From: Curtobacterium sp. MCBA15_009
GTDB taxonomy: Bacteria; Actinomycetota; Actinomycetes; Actinomycetales; Microbacteriaceae
DNA length: 35,361 nucleotides
Direction of reading: 5' to 3'
Assembly: GCF_001864895.1 (NCBI RefSeq)
Contig: NZ_MJGO01000013.1
Span: forward strand, 1 to 35,361
The notes under the pieces were generated by a model that was not told the DNA's origin, did no database searches, and saw only the letters and a program-made list of their open reading frames with translations. Shown here piece after piece: positions 22,510 through 30,347 of this stretch (position 1 is the first letter of the stretch; every line of letters starts with the position of its first letter). Position numbers and translations under genes: made by a program.

Positions 22510-23486
22510 TGGTCGAGCAGCAGCCGAAGGTCGTGATCGCGGGAGCGAGCGGCTTCGTGGGGGAACACCTGCGGAACGCGTTCGCGGACGAGGGCTACCG
22601 CGTCGTCACCGTCGGCCGGTCCGGCGACGCGGTGTGGGGCAACACGATGCGCATCCGTGAACTCGTGGACGGGGCCGACCTCGTCGTGAACATGGCGGGC
22701 AAGAGCGTGAACTGCCGGTACGGCCCGCGGAACCGGGCGGAGATCATGCGCTCCCGTGTGGACACCACGCTCGAGCTCGCCGAGGCGATCCGCACGGCCG
22801 AGCACCCGCCGCCGCTGTGGCTGAACGCCTCGACGGCGACGATCTACCGGCACGCGGACGACCGTCCGCAGGACGACGAGACGGGCGAGCTCGGCGAGGG
22901 CTTCTCGGTCTCGGTGGCGCGGGCGTGGGAGGGCGCGTTCTTCGACGCCGACCTGCCGCAGACCCGGCGGGTGGCACTGCGGATGGCGATCGTGCTCGGC
23001 GACGGCAGCGCGCTGGTGCCCCTGCTGCGTCTGGCGCAGGCCGGACTCGGCGGCCCGCAGTACGACGGCCCGTGGTTCCCGACGCGCTCCCGGCTCCGCG
23101 CCGGCACGTACCACCACCACCGCCCGACACACGGCCGGCAGCGCTTCAGCTGGGTGCACATCGCCGACGTCCTCGGGGTGGTGCGCTTCGTCCGTGACCA
23201 CCCGGAGATCGAGGGGCCGGTCAACGTCTCGAGCCCGAACCCGTCGGACAACCGCACCGTGATGGCGACCCTCCGCGACGCCGTCGGGCGGCGGTTCGGC
23301 CTGCCGACGTGGCGGTGGATGCTCGAGGTCGGGTCGTTCGCGATCCGCACCGAGACCGAGCTCGTGCTGAAGAGCCGGTGGGTCGTGCCGTCGCGGTTGA
23401 CGCAGGCCGGCTACGAGTTCCGCTACCCGCACCTGCGCGGGGCGCTCGCCGAGATCATCGCGGAGCGCCGCCAGCACCGGGGCTGA
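22509..23486 (+). CDS. Epimerase-like protein (TIGR01777/DUF1731 type)
   Basis: A 325-residue extended short-chain dehydrogenase-like protein. It has the Rossmann motif VIAGASGFVGEHL (about 10-22), LVVNMAGKSVNCRY, LNASTATIYRHA in place of the classic YxxxK, and RFSWVHIADVLGVV. The C-terminal DUF1731-like part includes LPTWRWMLEVGSFAIRTETELVLKSRWVVP. The family contains the plant/cyanobacterial cell-division-linked SulA-like epimerases; bacterial function is unclear. The start is ATG 22509, preceded by GGAAGGGGA and coupled to the DUF4166 stop. Its 3' end overlaps the convergent EamA gene by 32 bp. Confidence 0.85.
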   Translation: MVEQQPKVVIAGASGFVGEHLRNAFADEGYRVVTVGRSGDAVWGNTMRIRELVDGADLVVNMAGKSVNCRYGPRNRAEIMRSRVDTTLELAEAIRTAEHPPPLWLNASTATIYRHADDRPQDDETGELGEGFSVSVARAWEGAFFDADLPQTRRVALRMAIVLGDGSALVPLLRLAQAGLGGPQYDGPWFPTRSRLRAGTYHHHRPTHGRQRFSWVHIADVLGVVRFVRDHPEIEGPVNVSSPNPSDNRTVMATLRDAVGRRFGLPTWRWMLEVGSFAIRTETELVLKSRWVVPSRLTQAGYEFRYPHLRGALAEIIAERRQHRG

Positions 23487-24534
23487 CCGTCGGCTCGGGG
23501 TGCGGTGTCCCGCCGAGGTCGCGCGGACTGCCGCTCGCGACGGGCTCGGGCGGCACGTCCTGCGACCTCGGCGACGCGGCTGCGGCGTGTTCCGCGACCT
23601 CGGCGCCGAGCCCACCCCGGCCCGGCCGCACGGGACGCCCCGGTCGGAGGGGACGCCCCGGTCGCACGGACCGTGCGGGGCGGGACGACCACAGCACGGC
23701 AGCCACCACGACGGCCCCCGCCAGGACCTCGACCAGGTCGGGCACCTCGCCGAACGCCGCCCACGACGCCAGGACTCCGACGACCGGCACGAGCATCGAG
23801 AACGGGGCGACGGTGCTCGACGGGTAGGTCGCGAGCAGCCGCGACCAGATGCCGTACCCGACCAGGGTCGCGACGACGACGATGTAGAGCAGCCCGAGGT
23901 CGGCGGGCAGCGCCCGCAGGGTCAGGGCGGTCCCGAGCGCGGCGCCGATGCGGTCCGGCCCCTCGACCACGAACGACAGCACGGCCATCGGGATCGGCGG
24001 CACGACCGACCACCAGAGGGTCAGGTGCAGCGGGTTCGCCGCTCCGGCCCGACGGGTCGCGACGTTGCCGATCGCCCACCCGAGGGCACCGCACAGGGCG
24101 AGCACAACCGGCAGCAGTGCCGCGGTCTGCGAGCGGTGCAGGGCGATCACGGCCAGGGCGGCCACCGCGACCGTCACGCCGGTGACCTGTCGCCCGGTCA
24201 GCCGCTCGCGCAGGAACACCCCGGCGAGCACCACGGTGAACGGCGCGGACGCCTGCAGCACGAGCGACGCGAGCCCGGAGGGCATGCCGGACGCCATGCT
24301 CAGGTACAGGAACGAGAACTGCAGCACGCCGAGCCCGAGGCCGACGAGCAGCAGCCGCCCGAACGGGATCCGCGGTCGCGGGACGACGAGCAGCGTCGGG
24401 ACCGCCAGGATCGTGAACCGCAGGGCCGCGAGCAGGAACGGCGAGAAGTGCTCGAGCGCGAGGGCCGTCGCGGGGAAGTTCAGCCCCCAGACGACGGCGA
24501 CGACCAGGGCGAGGACGCGGTCGCGGGTGCTCAT
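23455..24534 (-). CDS. EamA/DMT family transporter
   Basis: A 359-residue drug/metabolite transporter with ten predicted helices in two EamA repeats (first from LALVVAVVWGLNFPATALAL; second from LCGALGWAIGNVATRRAG). Such proteins export amino acids or small metabolites. Residues about 285-359 form an extra, disordered tail rich in Arg/Pro/Gly (RPGRPLRPGRPVRPGRG) that overlaps the 3' end of the convergent epimerase gene and may be a recent extension. It is divergent from a LysR gene with a plausible LysR box between, so that regulator probably controls it. Confidence 0.85.
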   Translation of the reverse strand: MSTRDRVLALVVAVVWGLNFPATALALEHFSPFLLAALRFTILAVPTLLVVPRPRIPFGRLLLVGLGLGVLQFSFLYLSMASGMPSGLASLVLQASAPFTVVLAGVFLRERLTGRQVTGVTVAVAALAVIALHRSQTAALLPVVLALCGALGWAIGNVATRRAGAANPLHLTLWWSVVPPIPMAVLSFVVEGPDRIGAALGTALTLRALPADLGLLYIVVVATLVGYGIWSRLLATYPSSTVAPFSMLVPVVGVLASWAAFGEVPDLVEVLAGAVVVAAVLWSSRPARSVRPGRPLRPGRPVRPGRGGLGAEVAEHAAAASPRSQDVPPEPVASGSPRDLGGTPHPEPTVSPGAGGAPR

Positions 24535-24551
24535 GCTCCGATGGTGGCGCT

Positions 24552-24599
24552 AGACATCGTTCAGGACCAGCGAAATGTCTGCGAGCGACGTTGTAGCCT
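24552..24599. promoter_or_regulatory. LysR box and leaderless lysR promoter
   Basis: AGACAT (24552-24557) and ATGTCT (24575-24580) form an inverted repeat. Inside it TTC-N9-GAA (24560-24574) contains the T-N11-A core of LysR sites. TAGCCT (24594-24599) is the -10, 6 nt before the lysR ATG at 24606. Confidence 0.55.
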
Positions 24600-24605
24600 C
24601 CCTGC

Positions 24606-25520
24606 ATGGTCGACTTCGACGTGCAGCTGCTCGCCGTCCTGCGCGAACTCGCGGAGCGCGGCAGCGTCACCGCCGTCGCCGAGGCCACCCACCGCACCCC
24701 GAGTGCGGTCTCGCAGCAGCTGCAGACGCTGCAGCGCCAGGTCGGCGTCCCGCTGGTCGAGCGCGTCGGTCGCGGCGTGCGGCTGACCACGCACGGCGAG
24801 GTGCTCGCCGGCCTGTCCGCCGGCGTGGCCACGGCGATCGCCCGGGTCGACGCCGCCTGGCAGGAGCACCTCGGCGGCGCGACCGGGCGGGTCGACCTGG
24901 CGATCTTCCCCTCGGCCGCCGAGCTGTTGCTGCCGGGGGTCCTCACGCGCATGCGCGCACACCTCGGCATCGACCTGACGCTGGTCGACGTGGACGTCAG
25001 CGAGGGGGAGTTCGCCCCGCTCGCCGCCGACCACGACGTCGTCGTCGGGCACCGGTCCGACGGCGTCCGGCCGACCGGGCAGGCGGCCCTCGAGACGGTG
25101 CCCCTGCTCAGGGAACCGCTCGACGTCGCGCTCCCGCCGGGGCACCCGCTGGCCGGACGCGACCGGGTCGGGGTCGACGAGGTCGTCGGCGAGACGTGGA
25201 TCGGCGTCCCCGAGGGCTACCCCATCGACCGCGTGCTGCACGCGATGGCCGCCGCGTCCGACACCCCGCCGAGCGTCGCGTTCCGCACGATCCACCTGCC
25301 GGTCATCGAGAACCTGGTGGCGGCGGGACACGGCATCGCCCTCGTGCCGCGGTACACGTCCGGCACCCGAGCGGCGGCCCGCTTCCACCTGGCGGAACTC
25401 GCCGACGTGCGCGCCGGTCGGCGGATCGAGGCGCTGGTCCGGCCGGACCGCGCGGTGCGTCCGGTCGTGCGCACCGTCCTGGAGGCCCTGGTCGCCGAGG
25501 CGCGGCACGTCACCACCTGA
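24606..25520 (+). CDS. LysR family regulator divergent from EamA gene
   Basis: A 304-residue LysR-type regulator. The DNA-binding part is VQLLAVLRELAERGSVTAVAEATHRTPSAVSQQLQTLQRQVGVPLVERVGRGVRLTTHGE; the effector domain runs from VDLAIFPSAAELLLPG to the end. The ArgP/IlvR-like form and its exporter neighbour suggest control of amino-acid or metabolite export (inference). The ATG start lies 6 nt after a TAGCCT -10 with no ribosome site, so a leaderless mRNA is likely. Confidence 0.9.
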   Translation: MVDFDVQLLAVLRELAERGSVTAVAEATHRTPSAVSQQLQTLQRQVGVPLVERVGRGVRLTTHGEVLAGLSAGVATAIARVDAAWQEHLGGATGRVDLAIFPSAAELLLPGVLTRMRAHLGIDLTLVDVDVSEGEFAPLAADHDVVVGHRSDGVRPTGQAALETVPLLREPLDVALPPGHPLAGRDRVGVDEVVGETWIGVPEGYPIDRVLHAMAAASDTPPSVAFRTIHLPVIENLVAAGHGIALVPRYTSGTRAAARFHLAELADVRAGRRIEALVRPDRAVRPVVRTVLEALVAEARHVTT

Positions 25521-25564
25521 GGTGGTTGCGCACCCCCGTCCGACCGTGCGGCACGACGGGCCCG

Positions 25565-25623
25565 CTTCGTGAGCACGAATGGTCGGGTCCCGTCACGGGA
25601 CCCGACCATTGCTGCTCACGAAG
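25565..25623. terminator. 59-nt two-step inverted repeat, bidirectional terminator
   Basis: Outer arms CTTCGTGAGC (25565-25574) / GCTCACGAAG (25614-25623) and inner 16-bp arms (25578-25593 / 25595-25610) share one centre at 25594, with a symmetric 3/3 internal loop. It lies between convergent genes. Confidence 0.75.
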
Positions 25624-25671
25624 GGAGCGGGGAGCGAGGAGCGCCGAGCGAACGAGCGCCGAGCGCGGGCG

Positions 25672-26472
25672 TCAGCGCACCTGGAACGGCGTGCCGAGCG
25701 GCAGCAGCTCGGCCAGCGCGGTGATGTCGTCGTTGTGCATGCGGATGCAGCCGTGCGAGGCGGCGGTGCCGATGCTCGACGCGTCCTCGGTGCCGTGCAG
25801 GCCGATCTGGCCGGGGCCGCCGCCGAACGAGTTGAGGACGTCCGAGAACGCCGTCGTGCCGTAGGCGTACGGGCCGTAGCCGCTGTTCGTCGGGGCCAGC
25901 AGCTCGGTCAGCGCGAACCTGCCGGTCGGCGTCGGGGTGCCGCCGGTGCCCGTGGCGACCGGGTAGCTCTCGACGACCTCGCCGTCCTTGTACAGGTCGA
26001 GGGTCTTGGTCGAGCGGGTGACGACGATCGCGTACGGGTCCTCGGAGAGGGACACCGCACTCGAACGCACCCAGCCGACGGAGCCGTTCGGGCGCTGGGC
26101 GAGCTGGACCTGCACCCAGCCGTCCTGCTGGTCGACCACGCGGAAGACGCGCGGGGCGCCGGACTCCTGCGGGTTCGACAGGGTCTGGGACACCGCGCCG
26201 CCCGCGGTCGCGCTGACCTGCACCTCGGCGCCGCGGACAGCCGCGACGGTGGTGCTCGCGGGGGCGTCGACACCGTCGACCGGTGCCCGTGACGTCGACG
26301 GCGTCGGGGTGGGGGTCGGCGTCGAGGCGGCGACCGACCGGGTGGGCGTGGGGGCGGGAGCCGCTGACAGGGGGCCGAGGGCGACGAACGCCACCGCCCC
26401 CGCGCAGACGACGGCCACGGCGGCGGCGACCAGGGTCGCGCGCCGCCGTGGCTCGGTCGGGAGGATCGGCAA
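25672..26472 (-). CDS. L,D-transpeptidase (YkuD) with SH3-like region
   Basis: A 266-residue exported enzyme. It has a membrane anchor (about 12-34), a Pro/Thr linker (40-65), an SH3-like part (about 78-142, GWVQVQLAQRPNGSVGWV), and a YkuD domain (146-265) with HGT (His226) and SHGCIRM (His240, catalytic Cys242). It makes 3-3 or related peptidoglycan cross-links outside the cell. The start appears to be TTG at 26472, two nt after the upstream stop; no ATG is near in frame, so translation probably depends on coupling to the secreted EPTA-repeat protein. Sharing an operon suggests both act in the wall. Confidence 0.88.
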   Translation of the reverse strand: MPILPTEPRRRATLVAAAVAVVCAGAVAFVALGPLSAAPAPTPTRSVAASTPTPTPTPSTSRAPVDGVDAPASTTVAAVRGAEVQVSATAGGAVSQTLSNPQESGAPRVFRVVDQQDGWVQVQLAQRPNGSVGWVRSSAVSLSEDPYAIVVTRSTKTLDLYKDGEVVESYPVATGTGGTPTPTGRFALTELLAPTNSGYGPYAYGTTAFSDVLNSFGGGPGQIGLHGTEDASSIGTAASHGCIRMHNDDITALAELLPLGTPFQVR

Positions 26473-26474
26473 GA

Positions 26475-27770
26475 TCAGCCCGTGAAGGCAGCCGTTCCGG
26501 GCACCGGGACGGCGACCGGTGCGGTACCCGCATCGGCGGTGATGACGATCGCGGTCGTGGCCGACTGCGCCGACGACAGACCGACGAGGCCCAGCGCGTA
26601 GGTGCCGGCCGCGTCGACGAGGTCGGCGGGCAGGACGATCGAGCCGCTGACGTTGCCGTCCGCGTCCGCGGTGAACTGCACGCCCGGGATCACGGTGGCG
26701 TCCGCTTCGTCACCGATGGCTGCGGTGACCGTCTCGTAGGGCGCGAAGCCCGAGCCCTGCACGCGGACACCGGTGGTGGTGGCCTCGGTCAGGCTGGTGG
26801 AGGCTGCGACGGCACGCACGGCTGCGGTCGGCTGCGGCGTGAAGTACGTCGTGGTGTCGTCGACGCGCAGGGCGCTGATCGAACCGCTGGCGTCGGCGGC
26901 GAGCGCCTGGGAGCTCGACTCGAGCGGCGCGGCCAGGGTCTTCAGGTCGTCCGGCAGGACGGCGGGGGCCGTCGGCTCGGCGGACGGGATCTCCGTCGGG
27001 GTCGGCTCGGCGGTGGGCTCCGCCGTCGGCTCGGCGGTGGGCTCCGCCGTCGGCTCAGCGGTCGGCTCCGCCGTCGGCTCAGCGGTCGGCTCGGCGGTCG
27101 GCTCGTCCGTCGGGGTCGGTGCCGGCTCGTCGGTGGCGGGCGGCGGGGTGGCGAGGTCGGCGCCGACGTCCACGCCGACGAAGGCGATGTAGCCGACGAC
27201 CTCGGAGCCGTCCCGCTTCAGGTCAGCGGCGAACTCCGCCGTCGTGTCGGTCTCGCCGGTCCGCGCGTCGTACCACTCGCCGTCGACCGAGTAGTAGACG
27301 GACTGGTCGGACGCGTCGTCCTTCGCCTGCACGGCGAAGGCGAAGCTCGTCGCGCCCGTGGTCGTGAGCTGGACACTGCCGGCGAGTGCACCGAGGTCCG
27401 TCGCGCCGACCGGCTTGGTCAGGCCGCGGATCAGTGCGACGCCGCCCTCACCGTCGGAGACGGACAGGCCGTCCTCGTCGAGCGTGGCGACGTCGGTGAT
27501 CGACTCGGCGTCCGAGCTGCCCAGCGGCAGGAAGTACAGCTGGTCGTTCAGGGGGATCGTGTCCGAGTTCGGGACGGCCTTGAACGCGGAGGCCGTGTCG
27601 GCCCACGTCACGGTCGACGAGGCCCCGACCACGTTCGTCTGGGCGGTGGAGGCGGTGGGCACGAGAACGGCGCTGACGCCGAGCACGGTGGCGCCGATGG
27701 CGGCCGCGGTGATGCGGGAACGAATCACGGTGTTGGAGGTCCATCCGGTCGGTTGACAGGGCTCGTCCAC
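26475..27770 (-). CDS. Secreted wall-associated protein with EPTA repeats
   Basis: A 431-residue exported protein. The signal sequence lies at about 15-45 (TAAAIGATVLGVSAVLVPTASTAQT). A first folded domain (46-205) is followed by a spacer of eight EPTA tetrapeptides (223-254) plus EPTP, and then a second Ig/IPT-like beta domain (about 320-415, VRVQGSGFAPYETVTAAIG ... DADGNVSGSIVLPADL). No sorting signal or membrane tail is seen; Pro/Glu/Thr spacers often thread the wall. The GTG at 27770 has a GGGGGGAG ribosome site; a GTG at 27728 is a fallback. It leads the L,D-transpeptidase operon and is preceded by a palindromic operator. Confidence 0.75.
   Translation of the reverse strand: MDEPCQPTGWTSNTVIRSRITAAAIGATVLGVSAVLVPTASTAQTNVVGASSTVTWADTASAFKAVPNSDTIPLNDQLYFLPLGSSDAESITDVATLDEDGLSVSDGEGGVALIRGLTKPVGATDLGALAGSVQLTTTGATSFAFAVQAKDDASDQSVYYSVDGEWYDARTGETDTTAEFAADLKRDGSEVVGYIAFVGVDVGADLATPPPATDEPAPTPTDEPTAEPTAEPTAEPTAEPTAEPTAEPTAEPTAEPTPTEIPSAEPTAPAVLPDDLKTLAAPLESSSQALAADASGSISALRVDDTTTYFTPQPTAAVRAVAASTSLTEATTTGVRVQGSGFAPYETVTAAIGDEADATVIPGVQFTADADGNVSGSIVLPADLVDAAGTYALGLVGLSSAQSATTAIVITADAGTAPVAVPVPGTAAFTG
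27001..27108. repeat. Nine 12-bp tandem repeats coding EPTA
   Basis: Nine units of the type GTCGGCTCGGCG / GTGGGCTCCGCC in sequence. The first four form a perfect 24-bp duplication. Near-identity at DNA level makes length change by slippage likely. Confidence 0.85.
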
Positions 27771-27783
27771 TGCGACTCCCCCC

Positions 27784-27818
27784 GTGCTGAGATGTACTCA
27801 GCACATCGAACCTATCAA
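27784..27818 (-). promoter_or_regulatory. Promoter with palindromic operator of the envelope operon
   Basis: On the minus strand TTGATA (27818-27813), 16-nt spacer, TACATC (27796-27791). An inverted repeat GTGCTGAG (27784-27791) / CTCAGCAC (27797-27804) is centred on the -10, so a bound dimer would block it. Confidence 0.6.
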
Positions 27819-27873
27819 TACGGTCAGGTTTCCGCACCTGTCGGATGCGATCCGTCACGTGGTGACCGGACGG

Positions 27874-27917
27874 CGGACGGGAGGCCCGTGGCTGCGCAGC
27901 CACGGGCCTCCCGTCCG
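27874..27917. terminator. 44-bp perfect palindrome, purB terminator
   Basis: Perfect 22-bp arms centred at 27895.5, 38 nt after the purB stop on the minus strand. The outer 19 nt are identical to those of the palindrome at 12333-12378. Confidence 0.85.
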
Positions 27918-27955
27918 TCAGGTGGTCGCGTCCGGGACGCGACCTGCGTGGTCGG

Positions 27956-29341
27956 TCAGACCTCCAGGTGGTCGACGAGCTCGTCGGCCAGCCCCGTGTA
28001 GGACGCCGGCGTGAGGTTCGCCAGCCGGGCCTTCGCGCCGTCCGAGATGTCGAGGCCGTTCACGAACGCCACCAGGTCCTGCTGGGTGACGCGCTTGCCG
28101 CGGGTGAGTTCCTTGAGCATGGCGTAGGGGTCCTCGATCGAGGACTGCCCCGCGGTCACCTCGGCGCGGATGACGGTCTGGATCGCCTCGGCGAGGACCT
28201 CCCAGTTGTGGTCGAGGTCCTCGGCCAGCCGCGTCTCGTTCACGGCGATCTCGCCCAGGCCGCGACGCAGGTTGTCGAGCGCGAGCAGCGAGTGCCCGAA
28301 GGCGACGCCGATGTTGCGCTGGGTCGTCGAGTCGGTCAGGTCGCGCTGCAGGCGGCTCGTCACGAGCGTCTCGGACAGCGTCGAGAACAGCGCCGACGAG
28401 ATCTCGAGGTTCGCCTCGGCGTTCTCGAAGCGGATCGGGTTGATCTTGTGCGGCATCGTCGACGAGCCCGTGGCACCGGCCACCGGGATCTGCGTGAAGT
28501 ACCCCATCGAGATGTAGGTCCAGACGTCGGTCGCCAGGTTGTGCAGGATGCGGTTGGCGTGCCGGACCCGGTCGTACAGCTCGGCCTGCCAGTCGTGCGA
28601 CTCGATCTGCGTGGTGAGCGGGTTCCAGGTCAGCCCGAGGCCCTCGACGAACTCGCGCGACAGCGTCGGCCAGTCGGCCTCGGGGTCGGCGGCGAGGTGT
28701 GCCGAGAAGGTGCCGGTCGCGCCGGAGAACTTGCCGAGGTACTCGCCGCCCTCGATCTGGGCGAGCACGCGCTCGAGGCGGTACACGACCACCGCGAGCT
28801 CCTTGCCGAGCGTGGTCGGGGTCGCGGGCTGCCCGTGCGTGTGCGACAGCATCGGGACGCTCTTCAGCTCGACGGCCAGGGCCCGGAGCGTGTCGAGCAC
28901 TGCGCGGAAGCCCGGCAGCCAGACCTGCTCGACGGTGTCCCGCACGGTCAGGGCGTAGGACAGGTTGTTGACGTCCTCGCTCGTCGCCGCGAAGTGGGTG
29001 AGCTCGGCGATGGCGTCGAGCCCGAGCTCGGACAGCCGGCGGCGCACGAAGTACTCGACGGCCTTGACGTCGTGGCGGGTCGTCGCCTCGATCTCGGCGA
29101 GTTCGGCGATCTGGTCCTGGCCGAAGGTCTCGACGATCCGGCGCAGGGCGGCCTTGTCGTCGACGCTGAGCGGCGAGGTGGTGAACATCGCGTGGTCGGT
29201 CAGGAAGACGAGCCACTCGACCTCGACGAGGACGCGCGCGCGGTTGAGCCCGGCCTCGGAGAGGTGCTCGCCCACGGTGTGCACGATCGGGTAGTACCGC
29301 CCGTCGAGCGGGCTGATCGGCTGCGGGGGAAGGGGGGTCAT
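27956..29341 (-). CDS. purB: Adenylosuccinate lyase
   Basis: A 461-residue enzyme of the fumarase/aspartase superfamily. It cleaves SAICAR to AICAR and adenylosuccinate to AMP in purine synthesis. Motifs: SPLDGRYYP at the start, HFAATSEDVNNLSYAL (first His region), SHTHGQPATPTTLGKEL with the catalytic His, and the flexible signature loop GSSTMPHKINPIRFENAEAN. Length is normal for the long bacterial/E. coli-like form. The ATG at 29341 lies inside the stop of the phosphatase gene (ATGA overlap), so the two are coupled. No other pur genes are near. Confidence 0.96.
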   Translation of the reverse strand: MTPLPPQPISPLDGRYYPIVHTVGEHLSEAGLNRARVLVEVEWLVFLTDHAMFTTSPLSVDDKAALRRIVETFGQDQIAELAEIEATTRHDVKAVEYFVRRRLSELGLDAIAELTHFAATSEDVNNLSYALTVRDTVEQVWLPGFRAVLDTLRALAVELKSVPMLSHTHGQPATPTTLGKELAVVVYRLERVLAQIEGGEYLGKFSGATGTFSAHLAADPEADWPTLSREFVEGLGLTWNPLTTQIESHDWQAELYDRVRHANRILHNLATDVWTYISMGYFTQIPVAGATGSSTMPHKINPIRFENAEANLEISSALFSTLSETLVTSRLQRDLTDSTTQRNIGVAFGHSLLALDNLRRGLGEIAVNETRLAEDLDHNWEVLAEAIQTVIRAEVTAGQSSIEDPYAMLKELTRGKRVTQQDLVAFVNGLDISDGAKARLANLTPASYTGLADELVDHLEV

Positions 29342-29850
29342 GGGGCTCCCTGACGGACGGCCGGCTCGAGCTGGTGGAAGAGCGCCCGGCAGGCCCGTTC
29401 GACGGTCGAGAGCACTCGGTCGAACTCGTGGCGGTCCGCGTAGTACGGATCGGGCACGTCGGTCTGCTGGGGCCAGGCGTCGTCGTACCGCAGCAGGAGC
29501 GTCACCTTGGCGGCGTCGTCCATGGTCGGTGCCCACGATCGCAGGACGCGTTCGTGGGAGCGGTCGAGTGCGACCACCAGGTCGAGGTCCGGGAACCGGT
29601 CCGGCTCGAACTGACGGGCGCGATGCCTGCTGCCATCGTATCCGCGTGCCGCGAGGGCTGCGATCGTGCGCTCGTCGGCGGGTTCGCCGACGTGCCAGTC
29701 GCCGGTGCCGGCCGACTCGACCTGGAAGCGGTCGGCCAGGCCGGCGTCCGCGGCGAGCTGCGCGAAGACGACGCCGGCCATGGGGGAGCGGCAGATGTTG
29801 CCGCTGCAGACGAAGGAGACGCGGAACGGGGCGTCGGCGTCCTGGGTCAT
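29338..29850 (-). CDS. Low-molecular-weight protein-tyrosine phosphatase
   Basis: A 170-residue cytosolic phosphatase. The P-loop is VCSGNICRSPMA (Cys15-X5-Arg21), directly after the first strand, and the general acid lies in DVPDPYYAD. These remove phosphate from protein tyrosine (or arginine) residues. The ATG at 29850 is preferred over an upstream GTG because the -10-like CATGAT (29862-29857) leaves 6 nt to it. The 4-bp overlap with purB puts a signalling enzyme in one transcript with nucleotide synthesis, a pairing worth noting. No kinase is adjacent. Confidence 0.92.
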   Translation of the reverse strand: MTQDADAPFRVSFVCSGNICRSPMAGVVFAQLAADAGLADRFQVESAGTGDWHVGEPADERTIAALAARGYDGSRHRARQFEPDRFPDLDLVVALDRSHERVLRSWAPTMDDAAKVTLLLRYDDAWPQQTDVPDPYYADRHEFDRVLSTVERACRALFHQLEPAVRQGAP

Positions 29851-29856
29851 GAGCAC

Positions 29857-29862
29857 ATCATG
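29857..29862 (-). promoter_or_regulatory. -10 box for leaderless phosphatase-purB mRNA
   Basis: CATGAT on the minus strand, 6 nt before ATG 29850. TCATGA occurs on both sides of the start (29847-29852 and 29858-29863), a possible operator. Confidence 0.4.
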
Positions 29863-29898
29863 ACGCAGGCGGGCCGACGACCGCGAGGTCCCCTCGGG

Positions 29899-30297
29899 TC
29901 ACGCGCGCTGCCGGCGCAGCACCGGCCGGACGAACAGGCCGATCAGCCAGGCGAACACCGCGAGCACGAAGGCGCCGACGATCCCCCAGCCGAACGAGTC
30001 GACGTCGAGGCCGAAGCCGAACGCCTCCGAGATCCCGGCGACGATGAGCAGCAGGACCGCGTTCACCACGAACGAGATGAGCCCGAGCGTCAGGACGTAC
30101 AGCGGGAAGGCGACGATCCGGATGATCGTGCCGATGACGGCGTTGACGAGGCCGAAGACGAACGCCACGAGCAGGTAGGTCAGCACGGTGGCGACCGTGC
30201 CCTGGTCGCCGAAGGCGTGCACGGTGACACCGGGGACGATGAGCGTGGTGAGCCAGAGCGCGACGGCGTTGACGACGAGGCGGACGAGGAATCGCAT
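29899..30297 (-). CDS. YvlD-like four-helix membrane protein (PF04020)
   Basis: A 132-residue protein with four membrane helices: VNAVALWLTTLIVPG, VLTYLLVAFVFGLVNAVIG, FPLYVLTLGLISFVVNAVLLLIVAGI, and FGWGIVGAFVLAVFAWLIGLFV. It matches the Phage_holin_4_2/YvlD family, which is chromosomal in most bacteria and not a lysis holin; in Bacillus relatives it is tied to envelope stress. The ATG at 30297 has CATCAT 6 nt upstream, a leaderless pattern. Divergent from the aminotransferase. Confidence 0.85.
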   Translation of the reverse strand: MRFLVRLVVNAVALWLTTLIVPGVTVHAFGDQGTVATVLTYLLVAFVFGLVNAVIGTIIRIVAFPLYVLTLGLISFVVNAVLLLIVAGISEAFGFGLDVDSFGWGIVGAFVLAVFAWLIGLFVRPVLRRQRA

Positions 30298-30303
30298 GCA
30301 CCC

Positions 30304-30341
30304 ATGATGCCCGCGGGTCCCCGCGTGCGTGCCGGTAGCCT
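30304..30341. promoter_or_regulatory. Divergent leaderless -10 boxes
   Basis: Leftward CATCAT (30309-30304) precedes the ATG at 30297 by 6 nt. Rightward TAGCCT (30336-30341) precedes the GTG at 30348 by 6 nt. Confidence 0.5.
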
Positions 30342-30347
30342 GGCCGG

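Noticed and set aside
24534..27770. tRNA or other structured RNA genes in the intergenic gaps
   Set aside because: I looked for cloverleaf patterns with GGTTCRA-type loops and found none; the hairpins present are terminators or operators.
29899..30297. Prophage holin
   Set aside because: The Phage_holin_4_2 name is historical; no lysis, structural or integrase genes are near and the family is chromosomal.
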